From NCBI RefSeq assembly GCF_036182465.1, contig NZ_CP108081.1, positions 5,580,001 to 5,644,000 of the forward strand: 64,000 bases of DNA, in the 5' to 3' direction. This DNA is from Streptomyces sp. NBC_00258. Lineage in GTDB: Bacteria > Actinomycetota > Actinomycetes > Streptomycetales > Streptomycetaceae. Below are positions 24,412 to 32,217 of the stretch, one piece after another (position 1 is the first letter of the stretch; each line of letters opens with the position of its first letter). Position numbers and translations under genes: made by a program. Below the pieces are notes generated by a model. It was not told the origin of the DNA. It worked only from the letters and a program-made list of their open reading frames with translations, and did not search any database.

Positions 24412-24453
24412 CTCCTAAAGCGGGTGTCGCAGGTTCGAATCCTGCCGGGGGCA
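24412..24453 (+). other. Attachment site: 3' half of tRNA-Arg(CCU)
   Basis: The 42 bp begin in the anticodon loop (CTCCTAA, anticodon CCT). They continue with the 3' anticodon strand, a variable loop GTGTC, T-arm GCAGG-TTCGAAT-CCTGC and acceptor strand CGGGGGC plus discriminator A. The 5' side does not pair, so this is no complete tRNA. A truncated 3' tRNA copy is the classic product of site-specific integration by a tyrosine recombinase. The intact gene and integrase should lie at the other end, left of the window. No encoded CCA. Confidence 0.75.
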
Positions 24454-24966
24454 CAACGCGATAGTCGCCGACCTGGGGTTTCTCGCCCAGGGAGGCGCTT
24501 CTCGGCCTCGGACTCGTCGTCCGGGGCCGTTTGCGTGAGCGGGGGGGGGGGACGTCGCCGTCGCCGTGGGTCGGAGGCTCGGCCGACCCGAGTTGGGGGG
24601 ACAGGCCATGAAGACCTGACGCCCACACGTGTTCCTGCATGCTCAGGAGGACCACGCCGCGAGGAGTTCCGCCGGGCCGTACGCGGCGTCGAGCAAAACG
24701 CGCGGGCGGACATCGCCGAGCAGGAACGCACAGATCGAGCGCTTTTCTGCTCCTCCGGGGGCGCCAGGCGAAAGGCCCCGGACCGATCGGGGTCCGGGGC
24801 CTTTGACATCAGCGAGCCACAGCGGTCAGCGACAATCGATGACGACCACCAGGCTCACGGGCCTGCCGCTCCTGAGCAGGGGAACCCAACTCGCCAAGTC
24901 GCCGGTAGGACCCGGGCGTGCCGGGTGGGGGTCACGGTCTGTGGGTCCGGCCGGCCCGCCTGGGAC
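24454..24966. other. Non-coding region right of the attachment site
   Basis: No convincing gene in 510 bp. It includes an 11-G homopolymer (24541-24551), a strong hairpin (24771-24804) and a partial repeat A copy (24825-24920, sharing ATGACGACCACCAGG and GCTCCTGAGCAG with copy 3). Confidence 0.5.
24771..24804. terminator. Strong intrinsic-type terminator hairpin
   Basis: AAAGGCCCCGGACC (24771-24784) pairs perfectly with GGTCCGGGGCCTTT (24791-24804) around a 6-nt loop. The flanking A and T runs make it usable in both directions. It could have served the plus-strand transcript originally downstream of the tRNA locus. Confidence 0.75.
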
Positions 24967-25788
24967 TCAAAGGTCGGGGAGTCCCGTCAGGGAGGCCATT
25001 TGGTTGATCATCGTCGGGTTCGCAGCACCGGAGTAGGCGCGCACCTCGTCGACGGTGCCCTGGAAGTACTCACCGTGGATCGCCGAGCGGCCCACCTGAA
25101 GACCGCCCGAGGCCGTCCACGAGGTCGTGTCCACGGCGGTCGACGTGTTGGCCAGCTGCCCGTTCACGTAGAAACGGAGCTCATGAGCAGGGGCGTCGAA
25201 TACGACGGCCAAGTGGTCGCCCACGCCTTGGGGATGGTCATCGGGCAGGTCCTGCTCCTCGGTGACGACCACTTGCGGAGCATTCGCCTTGTCCTTGGTG
25301 GACACCACGACTTCCCATTTCCCGCTTGCCGCCTGGTACCGGATCGCGATGCGGTCGGCGTCGGAGCCCGGGAGGGACAGGACGGTCTGTGTCCTGTCGT
25401 CGGCTGCGAACAAGCGAGCGCGGGCTGCGAGAGTGAAACTCCCGTCCCCGCCGACCGGTGCCGCGGATGTCGCCGCCCAGTCACCCTCGCCGTCAAGCCT
25501 GAGATCGCCCTGATCAACCAGTGCGGGGTCTCCGAAGATGTCCTCGTTGTGGTAGATCCACGCATCGCCGTTCAACGTCAGCGGCAGGCCATCGGGCTCC
25601 ACATTGGGAGCGATTCCGCCGGGCGCCTCCTCCAAGGGCCAGTAGCCCTCCCGACTCAGCGACGTCACTTCAGCACGGCCTCCGTGCCCCTGGCCGACCG
25701 CGTGGGCGGCGCCAGGGAGCGCACCGAGCGTGAACACGAGCGCGACGGCGCCTGACGCCACAAACGCGGCGCGGTATCTGTCGTACAT
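24967..25788 (-). CDS. Secreted LamG-domain protein
   Basis: 273 residues. The signal peptide MYDRYRAAFVASGAVALVFT continues to an AHA cleavage region near residue 30. The rest is a concanavalin-like LamG jelly roll: GYWPLEE at its start, FTLAARARLFAADD, DRIAIRYQAASGKWEVVVST, and VVFDAPAHELRFYVNGQLA through FQGTVDEVRAYSGA. Such exported lectin-like domains bind glycans or serve as modules of wall proteins. Here there is no catalytic domain or anchor. It stands alone just beyond the attachment site. Confidence 0.8.
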   Translation of the reverse strand: MYDRYRAAFVASGAVALVFTLGALPGAAHAVGQGHGGRAEVTSLSREGYWPLEEAPGGIAPNVEPDGLPLTLNGDAWIYHNEDIFGDPALVDQGDLRLDGEGDWAATSAAPVGGDGSFTLAARARLFAADDRTQTVLSLPGSDADRIAIRYQAASGKWEVVVSTKDKANAPQVVVTEEQDLPDDHPQGVGDHLAVVFDAPAHELRFYVNGQLANTSTAVDTTSWTASGGLQVGRSAIHGEYFQGTVDEVRAYSGAANPTMINQMASLTGLPDL

Positions 25789-25930
25789 GCCCCCCCTTTA
25801 AAGAACCTGTTCAAAGAACCTGGTCAAAATCCTGAGTGATCCTCCAGTCTCACTCCTTCAAGCGCAAGGAGTTTCGACCGCGCCCCCAGGGGTGCAACAA
25901 GGGTCGGCTGGCTCACCACCGCCTCAAGCC

Positions 25931-25980
25931 CGTGCCGCTCTCGTGCCAGAACGGGGGACTCACGGGGACTCGGCGACAAC
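25931..25980. repeat. Repeat B fragment, copy 5
   Basis: CGTGCCGCTCTCGTGCCAGA followed by ACGGGGGACTCACGGGGACT, resembling the first 50 bp of repeat B. It lies beyond the tRNA-Arg segment, so the repeat is not confined to the element as bounded there. Confidence 0.4.
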
Positions 25981-26095
25981 AACGGAGCACGAGCGCGTAC
26001 TTGCCCCGGTGCACGTCTCCGCAGCTCATCCCGGCAGCCGCCCAACCTCGCTCCAAGGCGGTAATCCACACCTGGGCGAGTGGGATCATCCTTGG

Positions 26096-26380
26096 ATGGC
26101 AGAAGCGCGGCTTCCCCGGGGATGGACTCTTCAGCAGATCCGCGATGTATCGGGGGACCGAGAAGCCGTTGTCCTGGATCCCGATCGGCCAGTGAAGTGG
26201 GTCGCCTTCGCCGAGGCCCACGAAATGCCACGCCCGGAGATCGTTCTCGGGTTCCACAGCCTGTGCCTCGTGAAGCCCGTCGATGACGACGACTGGTACA
26301 TGGGCAGCCTGTACGACGACGGCAGCATCGACTGTTGGGCAGCCTACGACGACCTGTACGAGGCGCTACGAGGCCTGTAG
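26096..26380 (+). CDS. Hypothetical protein
   Basis: 94 residues from ATG 26096 (MAEARLPRGWTLQQIRDVSG). It contains PVKWVAFAEAHEMPRPEIVL and an acidic DDDDWYMGSLYDDGSIDCWA tail, suggesting a small soluble SMI1/KNR4-like or immunity-type fold, but I cannot assign it. There is no obvious ribosome binding site. It is flanked by a repeat B fragment and repeat D copy 2, like the cargo genes left of the attachment site. Confidence 0.55.
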   Translation: MAEARLPRGWTLQQIRDVSGDREAVVLDPDRPVKWVAFAEAHEMPRPEIVLGFHSLCLVKPVDDDDWYMGSLYDDGSIDCWAAYDDLYEALRGL

Positions 26381-26415
26381 GAACTTGCACCCCGGCTTCG
26401 CGTGCGAGACACACT

Positions 26416-26448
26416 GAGTGTCCAACTGCGTGACAACGACGACGCACA
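26416..26448. repeat. Repeat D, copy 2
   Basis: GAGTGTCCAACTGCGTGACA then ACGACGACGCACA; compare 20715-20747. Starts 36 bp after the stop of the preceding gene. Confidence 0.6.
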
Positions 26449-26509
26449 GCGCGCGAACAGCAGGACAGCGCCTGTCGACGCCGCCTGACCGGCTCGCACC
26501 TACGATCCG

Positions 26510-27808
26510 TCACGACACGGTGTCCGTGCCGGAGTAGCGGATCGTGGTCTGAGCGGGTGTCGAAGGCTGGTCCGGCCAGGTGAACGCGTACCGGGGGTCG
26601 CCTCCGCGGCTCAGCCGTACGAAGCGCAGGAGCTCGCGGACGATGCCCGCGTTGCCCATCGCCCAGCCGGTGCAGGGTTCGAGGTCGCTCGGGGTGGCCC
26701 GGTGCTCGAAGTTGGACCACCGCGCACCGTCGGCGTCCTGGATCGCGCGGGCGGCAAGGTCCGCGACGAGGACGTGTGCGAAGTCGTGCGGGTCCTCTTG
26801 TTCAGCGATCCGGTCACAGGCCAGAGCGAGGACACCCGCGGTGCCGCAGCAGCGCCCGTTGTTGTCCCAGAAGCCGGGGCGCAGCCGTTGGGGCAGCCCG
26901 GAGTGGGTGACCGTGTGCCAGCAGCGGTCGGCGAGGGCGGGCCAGAGGGGGTCGGCCGTGATGTCCCGCATCAGCCGGAAGACCTGGGCGTCGCCGGCCG
27001 GGCCGTGGCACCAGCCGTAGCTGATGGGATCGATCGCATCGGGGAGGTATTGCGGGGTGGAGTGCACCACCAGGAAGCCCTCCGGCCCTGCTTCGTCACG
27101 CGCCACGATGTTCGTGGCGCCGGTCAGCGCCAGCTCGACCAGGTCGGCACGGCCGGTGGCCCGGCCGACCCGGGCAAGCGCCAGGACAATGCCGAGGGTG
27201 CCGTGCGAGATGTGGTGCAGACGGGAGTCGGTGTCCGGGAGGTGGGCCCATTGGACGCCCGTCGGGGTGTGCTCCGCCGTCCGCAGATACGGCTCCATGG
27301 CGAGGACGGCCAGTTCGGCATCGCCGGCCACGAGCGCGCCGAGGCCAATGCCCGCGTTGCCGCCCATCAGCTCGAACAGCTCGCCCCAGCGCGTCCCGTC
27401 GAAGCGTGATCGTACGACTTCCAGTGCGCGGTCCGCGGCGGCGCCGGCGGCCGTGTCGCCGAGTTCGTCGTGAAGGGCCCGCAGGACGACAGCCATTCCG
27501 GTGCGACCGAAGTAGAGGGAGTCGTCGTCAATTCTGTCGACGGAGTCCGCGAGGCTGCGGGCCGCGCGCAGGGCCGTGTCGGCGTAGGAGTCGTCGCCGA
27601 AGTGCCGCCACGCCTCCAGAAGCACAGGGACGATCCCGGCTGTGCCGCTGTAGAGCATCGCGTCGAGTTCATCGTCCGAGGGCCTGGTCGTCCAGGCAAG
27701 GCCTCCGTCGGCGGTTTCCCGCGCCGTCGCCGTCAGCCAGCCCAGCCCGTCCACCGCAAGCCTCTCGGCCTCGTCGACCGCCACGACCGTGACTTCCGAT
27801 GCCGCCAT
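26510..27808 (-). CDS. Orphan LanC-like (lanthionine synthetase C family) protein
   Basis: 432 residues of an alpha/alpha-toroid. Repeated Gly-rich helix caps include YSGTAGIV, YFGRTGMAV, GGNAGIGLGAL and SHGTLGIVLAL. Zinc-site motifs are SYGWCHGPAG and GRCCGTAG, so the second site is Cys-Cys-Gly instead of the usual Cys-His-Gly, as in the CCG class of LanM enzymes. LanC enzymes add cysteine thiols to dehydrated residues to make lanthionine rings. No precursor peptide, dehydratase or peptidase gene is visible nearby, so it may act elsewhere or have another role, as eukaryotic LanCL proteins do. Confidence 0.85.
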   Translation of the reverse strand: MAASEVTVVAVDEAERLAVDGLGWLTATARETADGGLAWTTRPSDDELDAMLYSGTAGIVPVLLEAWRHFGDDSYADTALRAARSLADSVDRIDDDSLYFGRTGMAVVLRALHDELGDTAAGAAADRALEVVRSRFDGTRWGELFELMGGNAGIGLGALVAGDAELAVLAMEPYLRTAEHTPTGVQWAHLPDTDSRLHHISHGTLGIVLALARVGRATGRADLVELALTGATNIVARDEAGPEGFLVVHSTPQYLPDAIDPISYGWCHGPAGDAQVFRLMRDITADPLWPALADRCWHTVTHSGLPQRLRPGFWDNNGRCCGTAGVLALACDRIAEQEDPHDFAHVLVADLAARAIQDADGARWSNFEHRATPSDLEPCTGWAMGNAGIVRELLRFVRLSRGGDPRYAFTWPDQPSTPAQTTIRYSGTDTVS

Positions 27809-27979
27809 GGACCCACTGTTGCATGATCTTCCTGAGCCGCCCAGAGGGTGGTCATCGGCAGGTCCTTCAGCCGCCGCACCACAAGCGCACCGGACAGAAC
27901 GGGAAACAGCGGGGAGTCACGGTGGAAGTGACCAAGACGGTGCTGACGCAGGCGATGCCCTCCGATACGGTCCCGGCCC

Positions 27980-28387
27980 ATGGCGAGTGGCAGCGGTGTG
28001 CCGGAGAAGGTGGCGTGGATCCTGGTTCGGGACGACCGGGTGTTGGTGACGCGCAGTCACGGCAGAGATCGCTTCTACCTCCCGGGCGGTCATCGTGAGC
28101 CGGGCGAGTCCGACGGCGAGACCCTGGTGCGGGAGATCGACGAGGAACTGCAGGCAACGATCGACCCCGGTTCCATGGTGCACTTCGGCACTTTCGAGAT
28201 CGGCGAGGGCCATCCGGATCACGACCCCTTCCGGATGATCTGTTACACCGCCGATCACCGCGGTGAGCTGACCCCGTCGAGGGAGATCGCCGAGAAGGCG
28301 TGGTTCCGCTACGCCGATCGGGACCGGGTCTCGGCCGTCGACGAGATGGCCTTCGACGCGCTTCACGACGCCGGGCGGCTTTCCTGA
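27980..28387 (+). CDS. NUDIX hydrolase
   Basis: 135 residues. The Nudix box is complete: GGHREPGESDGETLVREIDE followed by EL, matching G-x5-E-x7-R-E-U-x-E-E-x-G/U apart from the last Gly. These enzymes hydrolyse nucleoside diphosphates linked to another moiety. Substrate cannot be read from sequence. It is transcribed away from the LanC gene and toward the MFS operon. About 385 bp separate it from the next start, most of that the structured leader. Confidence 0.8.
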   Translation: MASGSGVPEKVAWILVRDDRVLVTRSHGRDRFYLPGGHREPGESDGETLVREIDEELQATIDPGSMVHFGTFEIGEGHPDHDPFRMICYTADHRGELTPSREIAEKAWFRYADRDRVSAVDEMAFDALHDAGRLS

Positions 28388-28580
28388 TCCCGTGACAGCT
28401 GTACGGCAATGGAGTACAGCAATCACCACGACCGCAGCCGGGCGTCAACAACCGCCGAAGGCCGACCGACCAGCCGACCGGACCTCAACAGCCTCCCGGC
28501 CGAGAGTTCGGGACGAAGAGGTCGTAGGCGCGCCCAACCCAGTCACGGGCCTCGCCACGACCGTCACCCTCACCCGTCCC

Positions 28581-28771
28581 GAGGCGGCCTGGTGCGGAGG
28601 CACCAGGGCACGTGGGCGGCTGGTCCGGGTGCACCAGTGGAAGACGGCGGCCGCGGACGATGCCCGGCCGGGCGCCGGAAGGAAGTGTTGGAGACGCGTG
28701 AAACTCGCGCATTTCCCTTGCCCTTCCCCCTCCCCCTGCCCTTGCGCAGTGGTGTCTGGAGTGATCAACAG
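28581..28771 (+). ncRNA. Candidate structured leader of the MFS operon (copy 1)
   Basis: The 190 bp before the MFS start are nearly the same as the 163 bp before the MMPL start (35858-36020, opposite strand). Hairpin 1 is CTGGTGC-GGAG-GCACCAG (28589-28606). A second GCACCAG (28631-28637) can pair with CTGGT (28620-28624) or compete for the 5' arm of hairpin 1. Hairpin 3 is the palindrome GCCCGGCCGGGC (28662-28673). Hairpin 4 is GCGTGA-AAC-TCGCGC (28696-28710). The last block, GGTGTCTGGAGTGATCAACA, holds the ribosome binding site. A 48-codon frame (GTG 28630) ends at TGATG over the pump start. No riboswitch class I know fits. Confidence 0.6.
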
Positions 28772-30202
28772 GTGATGAAAGGGACGTCTACGTCCGAAGC
28801 CGTGGTTTCGCCGGTTCGTATCGGGAGGCCGGCGATCGGTGCCCTCGGCATCTTGGCGCTCGCCCTCGGCACCCTGCAGTCGGTGGTGGAGCCTGCGCTC
28901 CCGCTGCTGCAACGTGAGTTGGGGGTCAGTTCTGGCGAAGGGGCCTTGATCGGCAACACCTTGCTCATCACCGGTGCGGTCGTCACACCCGTCGCAGGCA
29001 AACTCGGCGACCGTTACGGCGGAAAGCGGGTGCTGGTCCAGCTGATGGCCGTGGTCTCGGTCGGTGGTCTGTTGGCCGGCCTGGCGCCGAACCTGCCGGT
29101 GTTGTTGCTCGGTCAGGTACTGCAGGGCGTCATGGTGGGTGCGCTGCCCCTCTCCTTCATCCTGGTGCGCAAACACCTCCCGGCGGGAGAGTCGCAGGTG
29201 GCGATCGGGCTGGTCGTCGCGCTGTTCACGGGCGGCAGCATGGTGGGAATGCTGTTTGCCGGGCCGATCGCCGAAGGCCTGTCCTGGCACTGGATGTTCG
29301 CGCTGCCGACGATCGCGATCATCGTGACGACGTTGGCCGTCGCTCGGCTGATGCCGCATGATCCACCGATCCGGTCGGACGACAGGATCGACTGGCCCGG
29401 CACGGTTCTGCTGAGCGCCACGTTGCTCGCGTTCATGCTCGGGCTCGTGACGGTGACGAGGGAGGGTGGCCTGCCGCCGCTCGCGGTCGGCGCCATCGCG
29501 GTGGTCGTGGCCGCCCTCGCGACCGGATGGGTCGCCGTCGAGCGCCGGGCAGCCTCGCCGATGGTCGATCTGCGAATGCTGACGAAGCCCGCGATGTGGC
29601 ATGCGGGCGTGCTCACCTTCGTCATCACCACCAGCGCGGGGATGGTGCTCTTTCTGCTCCCGCAGTTGTTCGCCGTATCGGCCGACGGGTACGGCTTCGG
29701 AGCCAGTACGACCGACATCGGACTCTTCCTGCTGCCCGGTGCCATCGCCGGGGCGGTGAGCGACTCGGTCGGCGGGATCGCTGCGCGGCGTTTCGGTCCG
29801 CGTGCCGTGGTCGTCGTGGGCACCGTCGTCACGGCGGTCACGATGATCGCCCTGGCGTCGCTGCACTCCGCGGAGTGGCAGCTCGTCCTCGCGAAGGTGC
29901 TGACCGCGTTCGCCGCGGGCGTCGGCACCACGGCTTTGCTCGCCGGCACCGCCACCGCCGTCGAGGCCAAGGACACCGGCATCGCCACCAGCCTGCTCGT
30001 GGTGACTCGCGTGATCGGCGTCGCTCTGGGCGCCCAGGTCGGCGGCGCGATCCTCGACGCCGGGGCCGACCCGACGACGGGCCTTCCTGCCGAATCGGCC
30101 TTCGCCACGGGTTTCGCCGCCGCCGGCCTCGTAGCCGCGTTGTCACTGCTCATTGTCCGTATCACGAAGATCAATATCGCGAAGAAGGGATCCCAGGCAT
30201 GA
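28772..30202 (+). CDS. MFS drug-efflux transporter (DHA2-type, 14 TM)
   Basis: About 476 residues. GTG 28772 is chosen because the conserved leader ends exactly there (ATG 28775 is the alternative). Around 13-14 hydrophobic helices are visible. Motif A appears as GKLGDRYGGKRV between helices 2 and 3, and antiporter-like glycines occur in VTPVAGKLG and GGSMVGMLFAGPIAE. Members pump drugs or antibiotics out using the proton gradient. The FAD-monooxygenase gene overlaps the stop by ATGA, so efflux and chemical modification are co-expressed. Confidence 0.88.
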   Translation: MMKGTSTSEAVVSPVRIGRPAIGALGILALALGTLQSVVEPALPLLQRELGVSSGEGALIGNTLLITGAVVTPVAGKLGDRYGGKRVLVQLMAVVSVGGLLAGLAPNLPVLLLGQVLQGVMVGALPLSFILVRKHLPAGESQVAIGLVVALFTGGSMVGMLFAGPIAEGLSWHWMFALPTIAIIVTTLAVARLMPHDPPIRSDDRIDWPGTVLLSATLLAFMLGLVTVTREGGLPPLAVGAIAVVVAALATGWVAVERRAASPMVDLRMLTKPAMWHAGVLTFVITTSAGMVLFLLPQLFAVSADGYGFGASTTDIGLFLLPGAIAGAVSDSVGGIAARRFGPRAVVVVGTVVTAVTMIALASLHSAEWQLVLAKVLTAFAAGVGTTALLAGTATAVEAKDTGIATSLLVVTRVIGVALGAQVGGAILDAGADPTTGLPAESAFATGFAAAGLVAALSLLIVRITKINIAKKGSQA

Positions 30203-31455
30203 CGTCCATCGGTCTGTCGACCGGCCTGTCGACGCACGTGAGTACTCAGGCGAGTACCGCCGCGAAGCGCAAGGTTCTGATCTCCGGGGCCAGCATCGCC
30301 GGGCCCGCGCTGGCGTACTGGCTGAACCGGTCCGGATTCGCGGTCACGGTGGTGGAGAAGGCAGGCGCCCTGCGCGACGGTGGTTACCCGATCGACGTCC
30401 GCGGCACCGCGATCGAGGTGGTCCGGCGGATGGGGATACTGCCGCGGCTGCGGGACGCGCACATCGACTCGCGTCGCTGCACCTTCCTCGACGCCGACGG
30501 CAGCGAAGTGGCCTCGCTCAGCCCGCACGCCGTTGCCGGCGGTGTCGAGGGACGGGACCTGGAGGTGCGTCGTGGGGACCTGGCCGCGGCCCTCTACGCG
30601 GTGGTTCGCGACGACGTGGAATTCCTGTTCGACGACTCCATCGACACCCTCGACCAGTACGGACAAGGGGTCGACGTCACCTTCCACAGTGGGCGACGGC
30701 GTACGTTCGACCTGGTGGTCGGCGCCGACGGTATGCACTCACACACCCGGGAGTCCCTGTTCGGCCCCGAAGAACAGTTCCACCGCCACCTCGGATACTG
30801 CTTCGCCATATTCACCATGCCGAACACCTTCGGGCTCTCCCGCGAGGTCGTGTTGTGGAACACCCCGGGGAAGGCCGCGGCCCTCTACGCCGTCGGGGAC
30901 AACGACGAACTGCACGCCTTCCTGACCTTTCACCAGCCGGAACCGCCCTTCGGCGCCCTCCGGAGCCCCGACGCCCAGCGGGATCTGGTCGCCACGGTCT
31001 TCGCGGGCGCGGGATGGGAGGTCCCCGGCATGGTCGACGCCATGCGTGACGCGGATGACCTGTTCTTCGACACGGCCGGTCAGATCCGTATGCCCCACTG
31101 GTCCAAGGGTCGCGTCGCGCTCGTCGGCGACGCCGCGTACGCGCCCTCGTTCCTCACCGGACAAGGATCGAGCCTCGCGCTCGTCGGCGCCTACATGCTC
31201 GCCAACGCCCTGGCCGCGAACCGGGACCACACCGCGGCCTTCGCCGCCTACGAACGCGGTGCTCGCGGGTTCGTGGCCATGAATCAGGCGCTGGTCGACA
31301 ACGGCGGGGCCACGCTCTTCCCCACCACGGTGCGGGCCCTGGAGCAACGCAACACCATGCTGCGCGATCTCGTCACCATGCCCTCCGCGACGGTACGACC
31401 GGCCTACTCGGCCCTTGCGCTGCCCGAATTCGCCCCGCTGCCCATGAACTCGTGA
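30199..31455 (+). CDS. FAD-dependent monooxygenase (TetX/PHBH-like)
   Basis: 418 residues. After a Ser/Thr-rich leader (STGLSTHVSTQASTAA) comes the FAD Rossmann motif LISGASIAGPALAYWL, then VEKAGALRDGGYPIDVRG and the second FAD motif VALVGDAAYAPSFLTGQG with the conserved Gly-Asp. This is the class A flavoprotein hydroxylase fold that includes TetX and polyketide tailoring hydroxylases. Coupled by ATGA to the MFS pump, it may inactivate the exported compound or tailor a product. No biosynthetic genes are nearby, which favours a resistance role. That is inference. Confidence 0.85.
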   Translation: MTSIGLSTGLSTHVSTQASTAAKRKVLISGASIAGPALAYWLNRSGFAVTVVEKAGALRDGGYPIDVRGTAIEVVRRMGILPRLRDAHIDSRRCTFLDADGSEVASLSPHAVAGGVEGRDLEVRRGDLAAALYAVVRDDVEFLFDDSIDTLDQYGQGVDVTFHSGRRRTFDLVVGADGMHSHTRESLFGPEEQFHRHLGYCFAIFTMPNTFGLSREVVLWNTPGKAAALYAVGDNDELHAFLTFHQPEPPFGALRSPDAQRDLVATVFAGAGWEVPGMVDAMRDADDLFFDTAGQIRMPHWSKGRVALVGDAAYAPSFLTGQGSSLALVGAYMLANALAANRDHTAAFAAYERGARGFVAMNQALVDNGGATLFPTTVRALEQRNTMLRDLVTMPSATVRPAYSALALPEFAPLPMNS

Positions 31456-31524
31456 GCCCGTGAGCTGATACGGCAGCCGCGTCGAGTCGCTGACGGGCCC
31501 CGGCAACGAGTCCTCGGTATCGGG

Positions 31525-32217
31525 CTACGGCCGGCGGCGGTCGGTGCCGCCGTCGGGGGCCGCGTGGGCCAGGCCCGTCCGGTAGGCGATGACGACGAGT
31601 TGCGCCCGGTCGCGGGCCTCCAGCTTCGTCATGGCGCGCTGCACATGGGCGCGGACGGTGAAGGGGCTGAGGAACATCCGCTCGGCGATCTCCTGGTTGG
31701 ACAGGCCGGTCGCGACCAGAGCCACCATCTCGCGTTCGCGCGGGGTGAGCACGGCGAGTTCGGGGTGGTTCGGCGGGGCGTCGTCCGGTGTGGCCAGGAA
31801 ACGGGTGACCAGGGAACGGGTCGCGGCGGGGGACAGAAGAGTGTCCCCCTCGGCGATCGTACGTACGGCGTTCAGCAGGTCCTCGGCCCCGATGCCCTTG
31901 CCGATGAAGCCGCCGGCCCCCGCGCGCAGCGCCTGAGCGACGTACTCGTCGGTCTCGTACGTGGTGAGGATCAGGATGCGGCTGGCACGCAGTTCGGGGT
32001 CCGCGCAGATCTCCGCCGTGGCGGTGAGACCGTCCACCTCGGGCATACGGATGTCCATGATCACCACGTCCGGGCGCAGCTCCCGGGTGAGTCTCACCGC
32101 ATCCCTGCCGTCGGCGGCCTCGCCGACCACGGTGATGTCGTCGGCGGAATCGAGAAGCAACCGGAAGGCACCGCGCAGCAGGGCCTGATCGTCGGCGAGG
32201 AGCACGCGGAGCGTCAC
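31525..32217 (-). CDS. NarL/LuxR-family response regulator
   Basis: 230 residues. Receiver domain: acidic pair in LLADDQALLRG, phospho-acceptor Asp in PDVVIMDIRMPEVDG (about residue 54), Thr in ILTTYETDEYV and Lys in GGFIGKG. The C-terminal LuxR helix-turn-helix is LTPREREMVALVATGLSNQE through LSPFTVRAHVQRAM. It overlaps the kinase gene by 4 bp and ends the MMPL-kinase-regulator operon. It probably activates the transporter promoter, and possibly both leader-bearing operons. Confidence 0.9.
   Translation of the reverse strand: MTLRVLLADDQALLRGAFRLLLDSADDITVVGEAADGRDAVRLTRELRPDVVIMDIRMPEVDGLTATAEICADPELRASRILILTTYETDEYVAQALRAGAGGFIGKGIGAEDLLNAVRTIAEGDTLLSPAATRSLVTRFLATPDDAPPNHPELAVLTPREREMVALVATGLSNQEIAERMFLSPFTVRAHVQRAMTKLEARDRAQLVVIAYRTGLAHAAPDGGTDRRRP

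Noticed and set aside
1..24453. Presence of an integrase, excisionase or replication gene
   Set aside because: No tyrosine or serine recombinase other than IS transposases and no Rep protein is seen in any frame; these must lie left of the window if the element is intact.
13246..24453. CRISPR array suggested by recurring repeats
   Set aside because: Repeats A to D are long, diverged, irregularly spaced and separated by genes; there are no regular spacers and no cas genes.
24262..25755. A 497-codon plus-strand frame across the attachment site and LamG gene
   Set aside because: It runs through the tRNA segment and antisense to the LamG protein. No coherent domain; the minus-strand LamG frame with signal peptide explains the region.
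26510..28387. A lanthipeptide biosynthetic cluster around the LanC-like gene
   Set aside because: No precursor-like small frame, dehydratase, protease or dedicated transporter is adjacent; only a NUDIX hydrolase and unrelated operons.
29527..30198. N-terminal extension of the FAD monooxygenase frame overlapping the MFS gene
   Set aside because: Arg/His-rich shadow of the MFS coding sequence; the enzyme begins at ATG 30199 with the usual ATGA overlap.
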